Assembly (NCBI RefSeq): GCF_000381265.1
Contig: NZ_KB906254.1
Coordinates: forward strand, 310,001-374,000
Reading direction: 5' to 3'
Origin: Curvibacter lanceolatus ATCC 14669
Lineage (GTDB): Bacteria > Pseudomonadota > Gammaproteobacteria > Burkholderiales > Burkholderiaceae_C
Length of the DNA stretch: 64,000 nt
Notes under the pieces: generated by a model
The model's database searches: none
What the model was told of the DNA's origin: nothing
What the model saw: only the letters and a program-made list of their open reading frames with translations
Part shown: one piece after another, positions 23,403-31,687 of the stretch
How positions within the stretch are numbered: position 1 is the stretch's first letter
Layout of the letters: each line of letters starts with the position of its first letter
Position numbers and translations under genes: made by a program

Positions 23403-23903
23403 ATGCAAATCACCCCTCTTGTCACCGCTTTTGAAGGTGAGGCCCGGGCATCGTCCGAAACCATCGCGCGCGGCATCGGCATCCAGCACAAGAACGTGCT
23501 AGCCCTGCTGCGCCGGCATCAGAGCGATTTCGATGCCTTCGGAAGGGTCGCGTTTGAAACGCGGACCTTTGAAACCCGCGGGGGCAAGCAGCAACGCGAG
23601 TTCGCGCTGCTGAACGAGCACCAGGCCGGCCTGCTGATCGCCTTCATGCGCAACTCGCCCAAGGTCATCGAGTTCAAGGTTGCCCTGATCCGCGAGTTCT
23701 TCCGCATGCGTGACGAGCTGCAGCACCGCGAGCGCGGCCTGTGGCGGCAGATGCAGGAGCTGATCGCCAAAGAGGTGGAGTCCAAGGTGCGCGCATCCTT
23801 CGGCTCTCACCTGATGCTCGAGCGAAAGCGCGAGATACCCGCTCTGGAACATGAGCGCTTCGTGCTCGAGCAGCACATACAGCCACAGCTCTTCCACCAC
23901 TGA
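23403..23903 (+). CDS. Rha-family phage regulatory protein
   Basis: 166 residues from ATG 23403. The pattern 'ARASSETIARGIGIQHKNVL ... LLRRHQSDFDAFG ... FETRTFETRGGKQQREFALL ... NEHQAGLLIAFMRNS' is the Rha (pRha) domain, known from phi80 and P22 where it interferes with growth in hosts lacking integration host factor. A C-terminal coiled coil (RMRDELQHRERGLWRQMQEL) follows. Rha genes usually lie in early regions; here it sits in the late operon between sheath and tube, flanked by terminators, which suggests a moron gene. Confidence 0.8.
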   Translation: MQITPLVTAFEGEARASSETIARGIGIQHKNVLALLRRHQSDFDAFGRVAFETRTFETRGGKQQREFALLNEHQAGLLIAFMRNSPKVIEFKVALIREFFRMRDELQHRERGLWRQMQELIAKEVESKVRASFGSHLMLERKREIPALEHERFVLEQHIQPQLFHH

Positions 23904-23968
23904 ACCCGGCCCAGCGCCGGGTTTCTCGTTTCTGACCCCACCCGATAGGCCCGCCATGCGCGGGCTTT
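23904..23968 (+). terminator. Tandem terminators before tail tube gene
   Basis: ACCCGGC-CCAGC-GCCGGGT + TTTCTCGTTT (23904-23930) and GCCCGC...GCGGGC + TTTCC (23949-23970). The tube gene ribosome site CTGGAG follows directly. Confidence 0.65.
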
Positions 23969-23986
23969 CCCACTTCTGGAGCCCTC

Positions 23987-24418
23987 ATGGCAACTCTTAC
24001 TTCCGCCAATTCCACGCTGGCCCTGGCCATCACCGACATCTACCCCGCGCCCCAGTTGATCGAGGGATTCGCCACGGATGACCTGTTCAACGCCGATCCG
24101 GTGACCAACGCCGAGATCATGATGGGCGCTGACGGCAAGCTGTCGGCCGGCTTCGTCTTTGAGGCCTACAAGATGAACGTCATCTTGATGCCCACCTCGC
24201 CCAGCTTGGCCATCTTCGAGACCTGGGCCTCCACTCAGGTGGGCGCACAGGAGATCTACCCGGCCAACGGCTCGATCATCCTGCCCGGCATCAACCGCAA
24301 GTACACGCTGACCAATGGCATCCTGACCACGGTCAAGCCGTTCGCCGACGTGAAGAAGACCCTCCAGCCGATCCCCTTCGTGATCACCTGGGAAAAGATC
24401 ACCCCGGAGCAGATCTGA
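23987..24418 (+). CDS. Tail tube protein
   Basis: 143 residues from ATG 23987. 'AITDIYPAPQLIEGFATDDL ... MGADGKLSAGFVFEAYKMNV ... LTNGILTTVKPFADVKKTLQ' is the DUF3277-like phage tail tube type that follows DUF3383 sheaths. It forms the inner tube. Directly followed (one base) by the tail chaperone gene, the order seen in tailed phages. Confidence 0.75.
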   Translation: MATLTSANSTLALAITDIYPAPQLIEGFATDDLFNADPVTNAEIMMGADGKLSAGFVFEAYKMNVILMPTSPSLAIFETWASTQVGAQEIYPANGSIILPGINRKYTLTNGILTTVKPFADVKKTLQPIPFVITWEKITPEQI

Positions 24419-24419
24419 G

Positions 24420-24821
24420 ATGGCACGCAAAGAACTCATCATCCAGATCCAGGAAGCCGGGCGCGACCAGGGCAAGGCCTACTTCATCCGCGAGATGCCG
24501 GCCACCAAGGCCGAAAAGTGGGCCATGCGGGCCTTTCTGGCCATCGGCCGCGCCGGTATCGACATCCCCAAAGATCTGGCCGACAGCGGATTTGCCGGCA
24601 TCGCCAAGATCGCCTTGGAGCTGATCTGCAAGCTTCCGTTTGAGGATGCCGAGGCGCTGATGGACGAGATGTTTGCCTGCGTGCAGGCCATCCCCAACCC
24701 GCAGAACCCCGGCATCGTCCGCCAGCTGGTGGAAGACGACATCGAGGAAATCGCCACCCGGATCAAGCTGCGCGTGGAGGTGTTCAAGTTGCACGCGGGT
24801 TTTTCCATCGCCGCCGCCTGA
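24420..24821 (+). CDS. Tail assembly chaperone (gpG analogue)
   Basis: 133 residues. Position after the tube gene and before the tape measure, mostly helical composition (IGRAGIDIPKDLADSGFAGI ... AEALMDEMFACVQAIPNPQN), and a slippery site near its 3' end identify the gpG analogue. It binds the tape measure protein during tail assembly. In-frame translation stops at 24819-24821; a -1 shift at 24797-24803 makes a longer G-T fusion ending at 25030. Confidence 0.75.
   Translation: MARKELIIQIQEAGRDQGKAYFIREMPATKAEKWAMRAFLAIGRAGIDIPKDLADSGFAGIAKIALELICKLPFEDAEALMDEMFACVQAIPNPQNPGIVRQLVEDDIEEIATRIKLRVEVFKLHAGFSIAAA
24797..24803 (+). promoter_or_regulatory. -1 programmed frameshift site G GGT TTT
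   Basis: In the zero frame the codons are GCG-GGT-TTT, giving the canonical slippery heptamer G_GGT_TTT. After slipping one base back the ribosome continues in an open frame to 25030. The zero-frame stop is 16 bases downstream. This is the gpG/gpGT arrangement of lambda (G_GGA_AAG there). Confidence 0.8.
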
Positions 24822-25030
24822 TTGACTTCGGCGTGGCGGCTCTCGCGGCACGACCGCGCGGCCTGGTGGAGTACGAGAACCTCTCCAAGGTGGTGGGCGC
24901 CGTCGTCACGACCCGCCTGGCCACCCTCCACGAGCTCGACACGATCTACGGTGTCGAGGACATGTGGCTCCTGCTTGAGATCGCGCAGGTCAACAGCCAC
25001 AACGAAAACATGATGAACAGGGGCCGGTGA
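24803..25030 (+). CDS. Tail assembly chaperone T extension (made by frameshift)
   Basis: Open from the slip point to 25030, about 75 codons (HRRRLIDFGVAALAARPRGL, VEYENLSKVVGAVVTTRLAT, LHELDTIYGVEDMWLLLEIA). There is a possible independent GTG at 24833 but no good ribosome site before it, so production as a fusion to the upstream protein is more likely. The stop overlaps the tape-measure start (TGATG). The G-T form recruits tube subunits to the tape measure in lambda. Confidence 0.75.
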   Translation, partial: FHRRRLIDFGVAALAARPRGLVEYENLSKVVGAVVTTRLATLHELDTIYGVEDMWLLLEIAQVNSHNENMMNRGR

Positions 25031-26709
25031 TGGCAACAATCGTTGACGCGCTTCTGGTCACGCTCGGGCTGGATGTCTCGGGCTACAAGAAGGGCCAGAA
25101 GGAAGCCGGCGACTCGCTGAAGAAGTTCGGCGACCGCAGCGCGGAAGAGACCAAGAAGATCGAGGCCCAGGGCAAGGCCATGGCCGAGGGGTTCAACAAG
25201 GTCAAAAACGAGATCATCTCTCTCGTCGCGATCACGTTGGGAGCCCGTGGCGTGAAGGACTTCTTCACGAACATGGTCAACGGGCAGGCGGCCCTGGCGC
25301 GGCAGGCCAAGAACCTCGGTGTGTCGGCGCGCGAGCTGGACGCCTGGGGCGCGTCTGTGGAGACGGTTGGCGGCACGGCTGAGGCCTTTCGCGGCTCCAT
25401 GCAGGCCATGCAGGCCGGGTTCGAGGCCTTCAAGCTGGGCGAAAACAGCCCGGTGGTGGCCGCCTTCAGGGCCCTGAACGTCAACATCGCAGACTCGAAC
25501 GGCAAGATCCGCCCGATGAAGGATTTGCTGCTGGACCTGTCCACGGCCCTGAAGGGGCTGAGCGCGCAGGACCAGATCCGGGCCGCCTCCATGCTGGGGC
25601 TCGATGAGGGCACGCTGAACCTGTTGCGCCTGGGGCGCACCGAGATTCAGGGCGTCGTTGACCAGATGTACCGGTCCTCGGGTGTGACCGAGGAAAGCAC
25701 CCAGGCGGCGATCAAAGCCCAGGCCCAGTGGGCGACCTTCCGCCGCGAGCTCTACGGTGTCGGTCAGACGATCTTCGAGGCGTTGACACCGGCTCTGGAG
25801 GAATCGAACAAGGATCTGCTGAGCCTGTCTGGCTGGGTACAGACGCACAAGGGCGAGATCTCGGGGTTCTTTTCTGGCCTGGCCACGGTGATCGGCGCGA
25901 TTGCCCGCGGCATCAGCGATGTGCTGGGCTTTGCCACCAGCTTGGGCGAAAAGCTGGCCACCACGTCGGTGGGCAACAAGCTCGGCGAGCTGATCGCCCG
26001 CGTGGCTGCCTACGGTGGCAGCAAGGAAGCCAACGATGCCCTGGCGGCCAATGGAGTCAAGGGATACACCAAGTCCGGTGGATCTTCTGCGCCGGCCGCG
26101 CCGGCTGCTGCCACTTCCAAGGCTGCCGCCGGTGGCAATCTTCCGCGCGGCGTGCGCAACAACAACCCTGGCAACCTGAACTTTGTCGGCCAAGAGGGCG
26201 CCACCCGTGAGGATGGCCCTGGGCGGTTCGCCAAGTTCGAGAGCATGGAAGCCGGAATCGCCGCCCTGGTGAAGCAACTCCGGATCTACGCATCCCGGGG
26301 CGTCAACACCATCAAGGCCATCGTCGAGAAGTACGCGCCGGCCAGTGAAAACGACGTCGGGGCCTACATCTCGGCGCTGACCAAGGAAACGGGGCTCAAG
26401 GCCGACGACAAGGTCGACCTGAGCAACGCCGACGTGCTCAAAGCGCTGGTTCGCGGCATCACCAACCATGAAAACGGCAAGGGCTACGTGTCTGAAGCCC
26501 AGATCACGGGCGGTATCCGCGTCGGAGCGGCTGCAGCCAATCCGGCGGCATCTCGCGTGGTGAACACCACGACCAACGAGACGAACGTCAACGGCCCGAT
26601 CACCATCAACACCCAGGCCAAGGATGCCGGCGGCATCGCGCGTGACCTGCAATCGGCGCTGCAGCAGCAGACCAAGATGGCCGGCCTCGCGACAGCGGGA
26701 CAAATCTGA
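25030..26709 (+). CDS. Tape measure protein with muralytic domain
   Basis: 559 residues from ATG 25030. N-terminal part is helical and coiled coil (VTLGLDVSGYKKGQKEAGDS; QARNLGVS-type LARQAKNLGVSARELDAWGA), typical of short tape measures. Residues ~373-500 form a separate domain beginning RGVRNNNPGNLN, with KFESMEAGIAALVKQL, KYAPASENDVGAYI and ITNHENGKGY; this is the phage transglycosylase/lysozyme-like family with the RNNNPGNL signature. It would cut peptidoglycan as the tape is ejected. Length sets tail length. Confidence 0.82.
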   Translation: MATIVDALLVTLGLDVSGYKKGQKEAGDSLKKFGDRSAEETKKIEAQGKAMAEGFNKVKNEIISLVAITLGARGVKDFFTNMVNGQAALARQAKNLGVSARELDAWGASVETVGGTAEAFRGSMQAMQAGFEAFKLGENSPVVAAFRALNVNIADSNGKIRPMKDLLLDLSTALKGLSAQDQIRAASMLGLDEGTLNLLRLGRTEIQGVVDQMYRSSGVTEESTQAAIKAQAQWATFRRELYGVGQTIFEALTPALEESNKDLLSLSGWVQTHKGEISGFFSGLATVIGAIARGISDVLGFATSLGEKLATTSVGNKLGELIARVAAYGGSKEANDALAANGVKGYTKSGGSSAPAAPAAATSKAAAGGNLPRGVRNNNPGNLNFVGQEGATREDGPGRFAKFESMEAGIAALVKQLRIYASRGVNTIKAIVEKYAPASENDVGAYISALTKETGLKADDKVDLSNADVLKALVRGITNHENGKGYVSEAQITGGIRVGAAAANPAASRVVNTTTNETNVNGPITINTQAKDAGGIARDLQSALQQQTKMAGLATAGQI

Positions 26710-26710
26710 C

Positions 26711-27343
26711 ATGCCACTGATCCCGTACCCCAATGTGCCCGCTGCGTCCGGGATCCCGACGATGCCAAGGCAGGCGGCAAAAGTCACGGCGCTGGCCCTG
26801 GCCTCGGCTGCCTCGTACCGCTACGGGAGCCAATTCAACGGTCCCCAGTGGCAGATCCTGGCCGAAGGTGGATCGGCAGCGATCATCCCGGACTCGGTGA
26901 TCGCGTTCGAGTTCCATGGCGAAAGCCGGGTTTCGAACTACCCGGTGGAGCAGGGCGCCTTTGCCAGCTACAACAAGATCGCTAGCCCGTTTGATGCGCG
27001 CCTCGTGATCTCGTGCGGTGGGCAAGGTCAAATGACTCGCAGCGATTTCCTCGCCGCCCTGGGCAGCATGGCTGATTCGACCGACGTGTTCACCATCGTC
27101 ACGCCTGACGCCTCGTTTCCCAACTGCAACTTGGTGTCGTTCGATTACCGACAGACGAGCAGCAACGGCGCAAAGTTGATCGTGGCCGCCTGCTACTTTG
27201 TCGAAGTGAGACCGACGGCCCAGGCCTCGTACCAGTCGACCAAGCAGGCGTCCGGGGCCGACCCGCAGAGCAATGGCGCCGTGTCTCCAACCAACCCGAC
27301 TGCTTCTGAGCAGAACCAGATGGGCGCCGCCGGCGTGATGTGA
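26711..27343 (+). CDS. Baseplate/tail hub-associated protein
   Basis: 210 residues from ATG 26711. Beta-rich, with a disordered C-terminus rich in Ser/Ala/Gln. It lies between the tape measure and the baseplate plug gene, where Pam3-like myophages encode a hub-associated tail protein. No domain named with certainty. One-base overlap with the next start. Confidence 0.6.
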   Translation: MPLIPYPNVPAASGIPTMPRQAAKVTALALASAASYRYGSQFNGPQWQILAEGGSAAIIPDSVIAFEFHGESRVSNYPVEQGAFASYNKIASPFDARLVISCGGQGQMTRSDFLAALGSMADSTDVFTIVTPDASFPNCNLVSFDYRQTSSNGAKLIVAACYFVEVRPTAQASYQSTKQASGADPQSNGAVSPTNPTASEQNQMGAAGVM

Positions 27344-27645
27344 TGCAGATCATCCCTTTGCTTGCCGTTCCGGCCCAGACCCAGCTGGTGACGCTGGGCA
27401 CCCAAAACTGCACCATCGCGGTCACCCAGAAATCGACAGGGCTGTTCCTTGACCTGTCGATCGATGGCGCCGCGGTGCTGCAGAGCCAGATCTGCCGCGA
27501 CCGCTGCTGGATCGTGCGCCTGGCCTACTTCGGATTCTCTGGCGATCTGGCCTTCTTCGACACCCAGGGCACATCGGACCCGGAATACACCGGCCTGGGG
27601 TCGCGCTGGATCCTCTGTTACTTCCCCGCCTCCGAGATCTCATGA
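27343..27645 (+). CDS. Baseplate plug protein (Pam3 gp18-like)
   Basis: 100 residues. QIIPLLAVPAQTQLVTLGTQ at the start and FFDTQGTSDPEYTGLGSRWI near the end are the signature of the baseplate plug family that closes the tube end. ATGA overlap with the hub gene confirms operon order plug-hub-spike. Confidence 0.75.
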   Translation: MQIIPLLAVPAQTQLVTLGTQNCTIAVTQKSTGLFLDLSIDGAAVLQSQICRDRCWIVRLAYFGFSGDLAFFDTQGTSDPEYTGLGSRWILCYFPASEIS

Positions 27646-28511
27646 CCTTCGTCAAACGTGCCATCAAGCTGAGCTTCAAGCTGGCCAGCGGTAGCCTGCC
27701 CAACGGGGCCGACACCCTGGACCTTGAGGGGCACCGCGTCGAGGCCATCATCGACAACCCGGGCGGCGGCCTGGCGGTGGGCAGCCTGAACATGCGCGTC
27801 TACGGCATGCGCCTGGCGGACATGAACACATTCAGCACGGATGGCCTGAACGCCCTGGCCGTACGCGGCGACTCCGTGACGGTGAGCGCCGGCAACGAGG
27901 GCGGGCAGATTCACCAGGTCTTCGAAGGCACCATCACGGCAGCCTTCATCGACTTCGCCGGCATCCCGGATGTCGCCTTCAACGTGCAAGCCCAGGCCGG
28001 CTTCCTGTTCAAGGTGAAGCCGGCTGCGCCCAACGAAGGCAAGGGCACCGTGGATGTCGCTGCCAAAATTCAAACTATCGCGGCTTCGATAGGTTTCGGC
28101 TTTAAAAACAACGGCGTCACCTCCCAGCTGTCAAACCAGTATCTCTACGGCACTGCGATTGACCAGATCCGCACCCTGGCGGATGCCGCGCGCATCGCCT
28201 GCAACATCGAAAACGGTATCGTCTCGATCTGGCCCAACAATGGCCTGTCCGATTCGACGATCTTGTCGATCTCGCCTGACAACGGCATGGTTGGCTACCC
28301 CGCCTTCACGCCCACGGGCATCGCGGTGCGCGCCGAATTCCGGCCCGAAATGCAGCTTGGCCGCACGGTGCGCGTCAAGTCCTTGATCGCCAAGGCCTGC
28401 GGCGACTGGAAGGTGCAGAGCATGCGCCACGAACTCTCGACTATGACGCCTGGCGGCCCGTGGTTCTCGACCTGCAGCCTGACTCAAAGCGGCCTCTATG
28501 TCAGCAGCTAA
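27642..28511 (+). CDS. Baseplate hub protein
   Basis: 289 residues. Beta-rich hub family (FVKRAIKLSFKLASG; GLAVGSLNMRVYGMRLADMN; RTLADAARIACNIENGIVSI; WFSTCSLTQSGLYV). Found after the plug and before the Gp138-type spike in Pam3-like phages. It forms the trimer that joins tube and spike. Overlaps the spike gene start by 14 bases. Confidence 0.72.
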   Translation: MTFVKRAIKLSFKLASGSLPNGADTLDLEGHRVEAIIDNPGGGLAVGSLNMRVYGMRLADMNTFSTDGLNALAVRGDSVTVSAGNEGGQIHQVFEGTITAAFIDFAGIPDVAFNVQAQAGFLFKVKPAAPNEGKGTVDVAAKIQTIAASIGFGFKNNGVTSQLSNQYLYGTAIDQIRTLADAARIACNIENGIVSIWPNNGLSDSTILSISPDNGMVGYPAFTPTGIAVRAEFRPEMQLGRTVRVKSLIAKACGDWKVQSMRHELSTMTPGGPWFSTCSLTQSGLYVSS

Positions 28512-29211
28512 CCCCCTTCCTGGATTTTCTGGCGCGGCTTTCGAGTCTGATGCCAACGAGCTGCAGGCGATCTTCAAGGCCCTGCTGAGCAAGGTCAGAA
28601 CGTCCATCCCGGTGCAGGTGGTGGCGGTCACGAATGACGGCGGCGTGGCGCCCATCGGCTACGTGGACATCAAACCGCTGGTTTCAATGGTCACCGGCAG
28701 CCTGGACGCAATCGCCCATGGGGTGATCTACAACGTGCCCTATTTGCGCATCCAAGGCGGTGGCAATGCCGTGATCCTGGATCCCCAGGTTGGCGACATC
28801 GGCATCGCCGTGATCAGTGACCGCGACATCTCCACGGTGAAGGCCTCGAAAGCAGTTTCGCCGCCGGGCAGCTCGCGCCGACATGACCCCAGCGATGCCA
28901 TCTACCTGAACAGCATCATCTCGGTGGCAGCGGCCCCGACCCAGTACGTGCGCTTCTTCGACGGCGGTATTGAAGTCGTCTCGCCCACCGAGGTGCACAT
29001 TAAGGCCCCCAGCATCAAAAGCGAAGGCGATTGGGCCCACACGGGCTCCATCACCGCATCCGAAGACGTAATTGCCTCGGGCGTCAGCCTGGTGCAGCAC
29101 GAGCACGGTGGCGTGGCTCGTGGCGGCGCGATGACCAGCCCGCCTGTGGTTGGCTACCCGGGCAAAAGCGCTTCTTTCTCCGCCAATTCACCAGCTGGTG
29201 CTGAGCTATGA
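28498..29211 (+). CDS. Gp138-type membrane-puncturing spike
   Basis: 237 residues. The N-terminal OB-like part (IPVQVVAVTNDGGVAPIGYV; DIKPLV; LDPQVGDIGIAVISDRDIST) is the Gp138_N domain; HIKAPSIKSEGDWAHTGSIT begins a beta-helix, and LVQHEHGGV near the end gives the metal-binding H-x-H of spike tips. It pierces the outer membrane on contraction. ATGA overlap with the next gene. Confidence 0.82.
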   Translation: MSAANPLPGFSGAAFESDANELQAIFKALLSKVRTSIPVQVVAVTNDGGVAPIGYVDIKPLVSMVTGSLDAIAHGVIYNVPYLRIQGGGNAVILDPQVGDIGIAVISDRDISTVKASKAVSPPGSSRRHDPSDAIYLNSIISVAAAPTQYVRFFDGGIEVVSPTEVHIKAPSIKSEGDWAHTGSITASEDVIASGVSLVQHEHGGVARGGAMTSPPVVGYPGKSASFSANSPAGAEL

Positions 29212-29747
29212 ATTCGCTCCCCGATGGGTACTACGAGTACCTGAACCTGACATTCGACTTTCTGTCGAACGGCTATTTCGCAGCGAACCCGACGGCGCAC
29301 ATTTTTGTGTGCGTGCGTCAGGATCCTGCTTTGGTCGGCAAGCAGATCAGAGGGCAGGGCATTGTTCTGGGGAACGTGTCCTTGGCGCCCGGCGGCACGC
29401 CGTTCTTCCCGTCAACCCAGATTGAGACCTGGTGCAACGGCATCTACCCAGGCAGCTACCTGCTGTCGGCTCCTGGCGCGCCGCCGATCCTGGAAGACGG
29501 GGTGATCTACACCTTCCAGATCTTCACGCATGTGACCCCGGATCGGTCGGTCCAAACGATCCGGTACCGGGTCTGGCAGGGGTCATCAATGCTCTACGAC
29601 TCAGGCAACGTCACAGACCCGAACCAGTATTTCGACCCTGCGCACAGCGGGGCGTATGCCGGCCATGTGTTTGACACCTCCACCGACCCGGGTTGGGGTT
29701 TCACGATCGACAACGTGTTCCTTTCGACCACGGCGCCAACGGTCTGA
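29208..29747 (+). CDS. Virion-module paralogue of the phage lipoprotein
   Basis: 179 residues, no signal peptide. Predicted beta-sandwich. It is clearly related to the lipoprotein at 35977: shared blocks include SNGYFAANPT, GQG-(I/L)-(V/A)-(L/I)-GNVS, QIE-(T/V)-W, LL-APxAxPxLxDGVxYTF, YDxGxV and GW-x-(F/I)-(T/S). It lies between spike and baseplate J, where a baseplate W gene usually sits (that gene is displaced to 33269). Likely a baseplate-adjacent or fibre-associated virion protein; function unknown. Confidence 0.65.
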   Translation: MNSLPDGYYEYLNLTFDFLSNGYFAANPTAHIFVCVRQDPALVGKQIRGQGIVLGNVSLAPGGTPFFPSTQIETWCNGIYPGSYLLSAPGAPPILEDGVIYTFQIFTHVTPDRSVQTIRYRVWQGSSMLYDSGNVTDPNQYFDPAHSGAYAGHVFDTSTDPGWGFTIDNVFLSTTAPTV

Positions 29748-29767
29748 CCCTCACCGCTCCGAAGCCA

Positions 29768-29790
29768 AACCGCCCCAGAGGCGGTTTTTT
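29768..29790 (+). terminator. Terminator before baseplate J gene
   Basis: AACCGCC-CCAGA-GGCGGTT then TTTT; start codon of the next gene is 13 bp beyond. Confidence 0.75.
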
Positions 29791-29802
29791 CATTTCTGCC
29801 CC

Positions 29803-31023
29803 ATGAGCACCACCAATGTCCCAAGCGTTTCATTCACCAGCGCAGGGGTATCCCTACCGCTGGAATCCGCCATCCTGGCCGGGGTGCAGGCTGATATCGA
29901 TGCTGCCTTTGGTGGCGGCGTCAATCCCGACCTGACGACTCCACAGGGCCAACTGGCCCAGAGCATGACGGCCATCATCGGCGACAAAAACGACCAGATC
30001 GCCGAGATCTCCAACCAGGTGAACCCGGACGTGGCCACCGGCCGCTGGCAGGATGCCCTGGGCCGGATCTATTTTCTGGAGCGCGTCCCGGCATCGGGCA
30101 CCGTGGTATCCGCCACCGTTTCGGGTGTGCCCGGCACTGTGATCCCTTCGGGTGCTGTGGCCCAGGACACCAACGGATACCGCTACACCTGCACAGCCGA
30201 GGTCACGATCGGCAGCACCGGGTCGGTCACGGCCCAGTTCCAGAACCTGCAGACCGGGCCCATCCCGTGCGCGGCCGGCGCGCTGAGCACGATCTATGCG
30301 GCCGTCATTGGCTGGGAATCGATCACCAACGCTGCCGCGGGCTACCTCGGCACAGACGTGGAAAGCCGGGCGGCATTTGAAACCCGGCGCCGCGCCTCTG
30401 TGGCGGCCAATGCCACGGCCAGCCCTCAGTCGGTACTGGGCAAGGTTCTGGCGGTCTCCAACGTCGTGGACGCCTATGTCTACGACAACCCCACGAACGG
30501 CACCGTCTCTGTGGGGGCGACTGCCTACCCAGTGGCCGCGCACTCGCTGTGCGTCTCGGTGGCGGGCGGTACCGCTGCTGATATTGCGGCGGCCATCTTC
30601 ACCAAGAAGTCGGCCGGCTGCGGGTACACGGGCAACACCAGCCACCCGATTGAGGTGACCAGCGGCTACGCGCCGCCTTACCCGACCTACACCGTGACTT
30701 GGCTGACACCCACGGCTACGCCGGCCTACTTCACCGTCCAGATTGCGGCAGACGACAACCTGCCAGGGAACATTCAGGACCTCGTGAAGGCGGCCATCGT
30801 CTCGGCCTTCAACGGAGAGGACGGCGGCCAGCGCGCACGCATCGGCTCCACGACCTACGCCGGCCGGTACTACGCAGGGGTGGCAGGCACGAACCCCAAT
30901 GTGCAGATCCTGTCGATCCTGATGGGCACTAACTCGGCCGCGCAGAGCGCCACGTCTTTGTCGTTCGGCATCGATCAGCTGCCAACGATCAGCGCCTCCA
31001 ACATCACCGTACTGCTGGTCTGA
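29803..31023 (+). CDS. Baseplate J-like protein
   Basis: 406 residues from ATG 29803. Characteristic features are LTTPQGQLAQSMTAIIGDKN near the start, GYLGTDVESRAAFETRRRAS in the middle and ASPQSVLGKVLAVSNVVDAY; these match the baseplate J/gp47 family. It forms the wedge that links hub and fibres. Followed by DUF2612, its usual partner. Confidence 0.88.
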   Translation: MSTTNVPSVSFTSAGVSLPLESAILAGVQADIDAAFGGGVNPDLTTPQGQLAQSMTAIIGDKNDQIAEISNQVNPDVATGRWQDALGRIYFLERVPASGTVVSATVSGVPGTVIPSGAVAQDTNGYRYTCTAEVTIGSTGSVTAQFQNLQTGPIPCAAGALSTIYAAVIGWESITNAAAGYLGTDVESRAAFETRRRASVAANATASPQSVLGKVLAVSNVVDAYVYDNPTNGTVSVGATAYPVAAHSLCVSVAGGTAADIAAAIFTKKSAGCGYTGNTSHPIEVTSGYAPPYPTYTVTWLTPTATPAYFTVQIAADDNLPGNIQDLVKAAIVSAFNGEDGGQRARIGSTTYAGRYYAGVAGTNPNVQILSILMGTNSAAQSATSLSFGIDQLPTISASNITVLLV

Positions 31024-31024
31024 C

Positions 31025-31687
31025 ATGCAAAACGTCAAACAGACGATCCTGGCCCAGTTCGCGAACAGCCCGACCCTGGTCGCGCTGATCAACGACTTCA
31101 ACACCTGGATCGACCCCTCTGCGGACATCGATGAGTTCTACGACACCATCTGGAACGTGGACACCGCGACTGGCTACGGCCTGGATGTCTGGGGCCGCAT
31201 CGTCGGCGTGACGCGGGGGCTGAAGCAGGCCAGTTCGGGAAGCTTCTTCGGGTTCTCTGAAGGCTCGGGCCAGCCATTCGGCCAAGCGCCGTTCTACCCG
31301 GGCAAGGCCACCATTGCCAACGTCACGCTGGGCGATGACACCTACCGACAGCTGATCCTGCTGAAGGCGGCGGCCAACATCAGCAACTGCACGATCCCGG
31401 CGATCAATTCGATGCTGCAGACGCTGTTCTCCGGGCGCGGCCGGTGCTACGCCCAGGACTCGGGCGACATGACCATGCGGCTCGTTTTTGAGTTCGCGCT
31501 GACCGACACCGATCTGTCGATCCTGCTCTATTCCGGCGTGCTGCCCAGGCCTGCCGGCGTCCTTTTGACCGTCATCCAGATCTCGACCTCGGCCACCTTC
31601 GGGTTTTCTGAGGCCGGCTCCGTTTCCCAGCCATTCGGCCAGGGCTCTTTCTTCTCTAAAGCGCAGATCCAAAATGCAACTGTCTAG
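31025..31687 (+). CDS. DUF2612 baseplate wedge protein
   Basis: 220 residues. Opens with VKQTILAQFANSPTLVALIN, then YGLDVWGRIVGVTRGL and DDTYRQLILLKAAANISNCT, diagnostic of DUF2612. Two copies of a GFSE-(G/A)-GS-x-QPFGQ motif (residues ~75 and ~200) form an internal repeat flanking the body, which could be where fibres attach. Confidence 0.82.
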   Translation: MQNVKQTILAQFANSPTLVALINDFNTWIDPSADIDEFYDTIWNVDTATGYGLDVWGRIVGVTRGLKQASSGSFFGFSEGSGQPFGQAPFYPGKATIANVTLGDDTYRQLILLKAAANISNCTIPAINSMLQTLFSGRGRCYAQDSGDMTMRLVFEFALTDTDLSILLYSGVLPRPAGVLLTVIQISTSATFGFSEAGSVSQPFGQGSFFSKAQIQNATV

